Source of the DNA: Sesamum alatum | Taxonomy: Eukaryota; Streptophyta; Magnoliopsida; Lamiales; Pedaliaceae | Length of the DNA stretch: 64,000 nucleotides | Assembly (NCBI GenBank): GCA_034509735.1 | Contig: JACGWO010000012.1 | Coordinates: 22,163,188 to 22,227,187, forward strand | Direction of reading: 5' to 3' | Shown: positions 60,744-64,000 of the stretch, piece after piece | How the letters are laid out: each line of letters begins with the position of its first letter | How positions within the stretch are numbered: position 1 is the first letter of the stretch | Notes under the pieces: model-generated | What the model saw: only the letters and a program-made list of their open reading frames with translations | What the model was told of the DNA's origin: nothing | Database searches by the model: none | Position numbers and translations under genes: made by a program

Positions 60744-61360
60744 TTAATAAGTTATCAACAGACCTACGAAAATGACTGGCTGCATATTCATTAGATTTTT
60801 GAAGTAGTTTAAATGCTAATTTTGGTCCATGTTTATGCATAATCTTTGAATGGATCAGACAGTGATTCTAGAGATGGAGGCATATCAGCACTGGATGATC
60901 TTATGTCAAAGATGAGTAGATTGAATTTGGAACACTTAAGAGCAGGCTTGTCATGATTTCCGGGAGAGTTCAGAAAGGTAAGCTAGATGATGAGATGGAA
61001 CAGCTACTGAACAACGACAGAGACATGGTTGAAATATATCTCACTGAGAAGAAAAGTCACATGCAGATCGAATCATCACTCTCATGTGGTGATCAATCAT
61101 TCCCTGTTTCTTCGAGCAAAAATGACAACATGAGGAGCTCAGCTCAGAAAGTGTCACCAAAAGTAGAGATGAGCTAGAAATGTTGTTGGATGAGTACATT
61201 GTTTCGATTGATAACACCCTCCGCAAATTGATTACCGTATATTACTCATTTCTCTTTCTTTCTTATTCCCTTCCAACAACACTTCTTCACTAATATCTTG
61301 TCTAATTTTAGATGAAGGAGTACATTCAAAGTACAGAAGACTACATCAACATTCACCTGG

Positions 61361-61978
61361 TAATGAATCTTTTTTTTCTTCTGAATTGGAGGGAATATGT
61401 TTTATTTATCCAAAGTAGCAGTTTAATCCCAATTGACATTCTCTATACTTGGGATTTGGCCTTTTTGGTGCAAGCTGATTTGGTAATTTAATCAACCAAT
61501 TTATCAATTTTTGCGGATTGAGGACTTTCTTTACCTAAATTTTCAAAACCCACAGGCTTTTCCCACGTACACGTCGCCTGAGGGCATAAAATTGGAGATT
61601 TTGAAAATTCAGACAAAAAAACGTACTCAATCCATGAAAATTGATATATTGGTGAACTAAATTGTCAAAGCTTTTTACAAGACAAGACTATCATATTTCC
61701 ATATATACAGGACAGAAATTGCAATATTTAACCCCTCTGACATTTGAAAAATAAAGCATTTTACCTTTCTGTCCAGGAGTTTTTCGCGTAATTTTTCAAA
61801 TGCCAGAGTTTTTTCTTTCTTTATCTTCTCTTATAGGGGTTTTTTTAAACTTTTCTAATTTCACAGGGGTAAATTGCATTTAACCCGTTTTCTTATACTA
61901 TAACGACCTGAGTTAGAGGAGTTTTGGATGAATTTGCTTTATTTACACTTGATGTGTAGCAAAAACATCTCCGTGCAG
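61361..61978. repeat. Last MRS2-like intron with two MITE-like inserts
   Basis: Between donor GTAATG (61,361) and acceptor GTGCAG (61,978) there is a hairpin-type sequence at about 61,420-61,720 (CAATTTATCAATTTTTGCGG and its inverted partner) and a second, shorter one at about 61,728-61,890 with AACCCCTCTGAC and CAGGGGTAAATTG ends. Confidence 0.5.
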
Positions 61979-62209
61979 GACTATGTTCGAAACCAACTTA
62001 TGCAGTTTGAGTTATTGCTCACAATTGCAAGTTTTGTTTTTGGTATATTTGGAGTGGTGTGTGGGATATTTGGGATGAACTTCCCAGTAGCAATGTTCCA
62101 TGATGCAGCTGCTTTCAAATGGGTCCTAATAATCACCCGAGTTTGTGGAATCGTTATTTTCTTCGCATTTTTACTCTTCTTCAGGTATAAAAGACTGATC
62201 CCGGTGTAG

Positions 62210-62430
62210 AAGACAATAATGCAGAAAAATGTTTATTTGCAAGACATTTATTCTTCTTGTTTGTACAAATATTAGAATTCATTAGTTATGAGTAATTGAT
62301 TCATTTGCAACTGCTGTTTGTCCACAGCTGAGAAATAATGAATGTTGTAATTGACATTTTATAATGTTAATTTGTAACAATAAATTTGTTCTAAAATATG
62401 GGTTCAATTACATGTGAATTCATAGATTAG
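62210..62430. other. Region downstream of the MRS2-like gene
   Basis: 3' untranslated-like, AT-rich sequence (GCAACTGCTGTTTGTCC at about 62,310; AATAAA-like signal at about 62,379). No gene. Confidence 0.35.
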
Positions 62431-62439
62431 ATGGTGAGA

Positions 62440-63350
62440 GAAATAGAAAGATTACACTTGTCCCACATAGGAATATGATGGGAAAGTGTGGAGCCTTGAT
62501 AAGGATATAAGATGTATGTGGGGGTGAGTGTTTCATACTCAATATTGTCCCACATTGGAAGTTTAAGGATAACTTAAACTCCTTATATCAAGTTCAATGT
62601 TCATTATATGTTTGAAGTGTTATGGAGATTAGAGTGAACATGGGGTTGCCTTATATGCCTGTTGCCGCCACTTGGCTCTGGTTCGAGTGCAGGCGCAATT
62701 GTCTCAATATGAATCTTTTTGTAGAAAAAATATTTGGATTTATCTGATAAAACCCAATGCATTTATAACTATCAAATGGTTTTTAAATTTGTTTTAAAAC
62801 TCGTTTTAATAGTGCTTTAATACCAAATTTTAAACCTGGATTAAATGCTGATTTATTACAAACCTGAAACTCCCGTATTTATGTGGCGGTTTCAGTTGGC
62901 TTTAATGCCTGGTTTAATAGCATTTAATGGTTTTTAAACATGTATTTAAATCTGTGATTCGGTTTGTTCATATCATTGGACCGAGAATTGTTACGATACA
63001 ATTCTCATAGTAAGTTTTACTTTATCGCTATAACAGTATTGCTAACTGTTTCGTGTTATTTGGTTCCAACGTATTTCTTGTGTTTTGGTTTCAAAACTGT
63101 TTTGTAAACATGATTGTTACTTCAAAACGATTACTACGATTGTCTCTGTGACAAATTATTTTCCAACAATCTTGAAGAAATTATAGGTTTTGAAAATCGG
63201 GTTTTTTTGTTGGAACAAAAATAGTTTCTGTTTTGCGGTTTTTTAAAAATTCGGATTTTGATTTTTAAATCTGTGATTTACTTTCTGCTTCTTAATTATT
63301 AAAACGGCCAATGCAATTTTCGTCGCTATTCCGATCGCCCCAAAAGTCGA
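62440..63350 (+). other. Probable LTR/leader of a further copia element
   Basis: TGTCCCACAT occurs twice (about 62,459 and 62,557), a phrase common at plant LTR starts, followed by an AT-rich leader up to the gag at 63,370. No LTR pair or certain primer site can be seen because the element runs off the right edge. Confidence 0.35.
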
Positions 63351-63369
63351 CTTATCCGGGATGCCGGAA

Positions 63370-64000
63370 AAATTTTTGGGCCAATTTTTCAAACGTTTTG
63401 CAACAACAAATGAAAATATGGTTGACGATGAAAGGACTTTTGTCGGTTATTCAGGTGACTTGCCCTGAACCAACTGAAACCGATCCTAAGACAGCTGAGA
63501 TTGCTCAGTGGACCGAGCAGGATCAAATAGGTAGAGGAGCTATTTTGTCAGCGATGTCAAATACGCTCTTTGATGTCTATTGTTCTGATTCTTACACTGC
63601 AAAATCGTTGTGGGACGAGTTGGACAGGAAATATAATACTGAAGAGCAAGGGCTCGAAAAGTATTCTGTTTCCAAGTTCATGAGGTATCAGATGGTCGAG
63701 GGAAGGTCTGTAACTGAACAGACGCATGAGATTATCAATCTTGAGCATTCTCTATCTGATGCTGAGATGAAGCTTCCTGAGAAGTTTCTGGTCATGGCCA
63801 TAATGGATAAATTTCCCAAGTCTTGGGAAAGTTTTGGCATGACACTCAAGCATCAAAAAGGGGGAATATCTCTAGATGATCTTATGGTCACGATAAGCAT
63901 TGAGGAAGAGCATAGGAACCAGACCCACAAGATGTCGGTTGTGTATCAGCCAAAAGCCAATTTAGTAATTGGGAAAAAGAAAGTGAATAAGGTTAACCCG
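63370..64000 (+). pseudogene. Copia Gag (UBN2), runs off right edge
   Basis: The frame opens MPEKFLGQFFKRF, shifts near 63,405, then reads open to the end of the window: MKIWLTMKGLLSVIQVTCPE, AEIAQWTEQDQIGRGAILSA, DSYTAKSLWDELDRKYN, KFMRYQMVEGRSVTEQTHEI, FLVMAIMDKFPKSWESFGMT, KGGISLDDLMVTISIEEE, NKVNP. This is the UBN2 part of a copia Gag. About 190 codons remain open, longer than in the older copia at 46 kb. The zinc knuckle and pol lie beyond the edge. Confidence 0.85.

Larger units (their letters stand above)
59874..62209 (+). pseudogene. MRS2: MRS2/MGT magnesium transporter, damaged
   Basis: Exon pieces in order. First (59,874-60,203): FSWIRVDASGNSQVIEVNKL, RDLRLLDPLSVHPSTILARE, VVNLEHVRCIITADEVLFLN, then a frame-ending change after LEKPQKR. 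Next (about 60,205-60,375): SSRRGNRNFANMLGNTADLD, LEVALKDACTSLEAE. After an intron with a MITE: LDDLMSKMSRLNLEHLRAG (60,890), a break, then GRVQKGKLDDEMEQLLNNDR and YLTEKKSHM (to about 61,175). Then LEMLLDEYIVSIDNTLRKLI, MKEYIQSTEDYINIHL (61,314-61,360) and, after an intron, DYVRNQLMQFELLLTI with two membrane segments and the hallmark GMN (62,072-62,080), stop at 62,209. The family forms CorA-type Mg channels in plastid, vacuole or other membranes. At least two frameshifts suggest a pseudogene; the pore end is intact. Confidence 0.85.

Overview
This is plant nuclear DNA, most likely from a eudicot and perhaps an asterid. The evidence is a FAR1/MULE-type gene, hydroxycinnamoyl-transferase (HCT) genes with the usual single intron, copia and gypsy LTR elements, CACTA elements with TNP2-type transposase, LINEs, a tRNA-derived SINE and many foldback MITEs. 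There is no bacterial signature (no operons, ribosome binding sites or CRISPR array). The asterid guess rests only on how the proteins read and is weak.

Layout. 1-868: 5' part of an intact FAR1-related gene (minus strand), running off the left edge. 0.9-10 kb: AT-rich DNA with a Harbinger-like MITE, a truncated gypsy end (minus), two inverted copies of one LTR enclosing a Transposase_28-like gene, and a MULE-type MITE nested in an older foldback. 10.2-10.8 kb: a solo LTR. 10.9-20.9 kb: a complete-ended but mutated CACTA transposon with TNP2-like and TNPA-like genes and dense CCGTTCC/GGAACGG arrays. 21-27.6 kb: MITEs, duplicated flanking blocks and a LINE ORF1 fragment. 27.8-39.2 kb: remnants of three HCT-like genes in a tandem segmental array, split by a LINE, a MULE MITE and CACTA MITEs. 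39.3-45 kb: a second CACTA element cut off by a third LINE. 45.7-51.3 kb: a whole copia element with matching 5-bp target duplication and a 1.1-kb MITE in its 3' LTR. 52.5-57.7 kb: a gypsy element with 5-bp target duplication, a gag tandem repeat, a degraded pol and a 15-unit minisatellite. 57.7-62.2 kb: a SINE and a decayed MRS2/MGT magnesium-transporter gene. 62.4-64 kb: the start of another copia element, running off the right edge.

How it fits together. The same flanking blocks occur three times: an upstream pair (about 1.58-1.70 with 4.2-4.7 kb, 24.4-26.0 kb, 36.5-38.0 kb) and a downstream block (9.9-21.5, 28.5-29.3, 32.2-34.0 kb). The window is therefore an old tandem array of HCT loci invaded by transposons. 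Because the copies are paralogous, one copy often shows the empty target site of an insertion in another. This dates the 32.4-kb MULE MITE, the 10.2-kb solo LTR, the 10-kb CACTA and the 34-36-kb LINE to after the duplications. The only coding sequence that looks undamaged is the FAR1-like one; the HCT and MRS2 copies are damaged.
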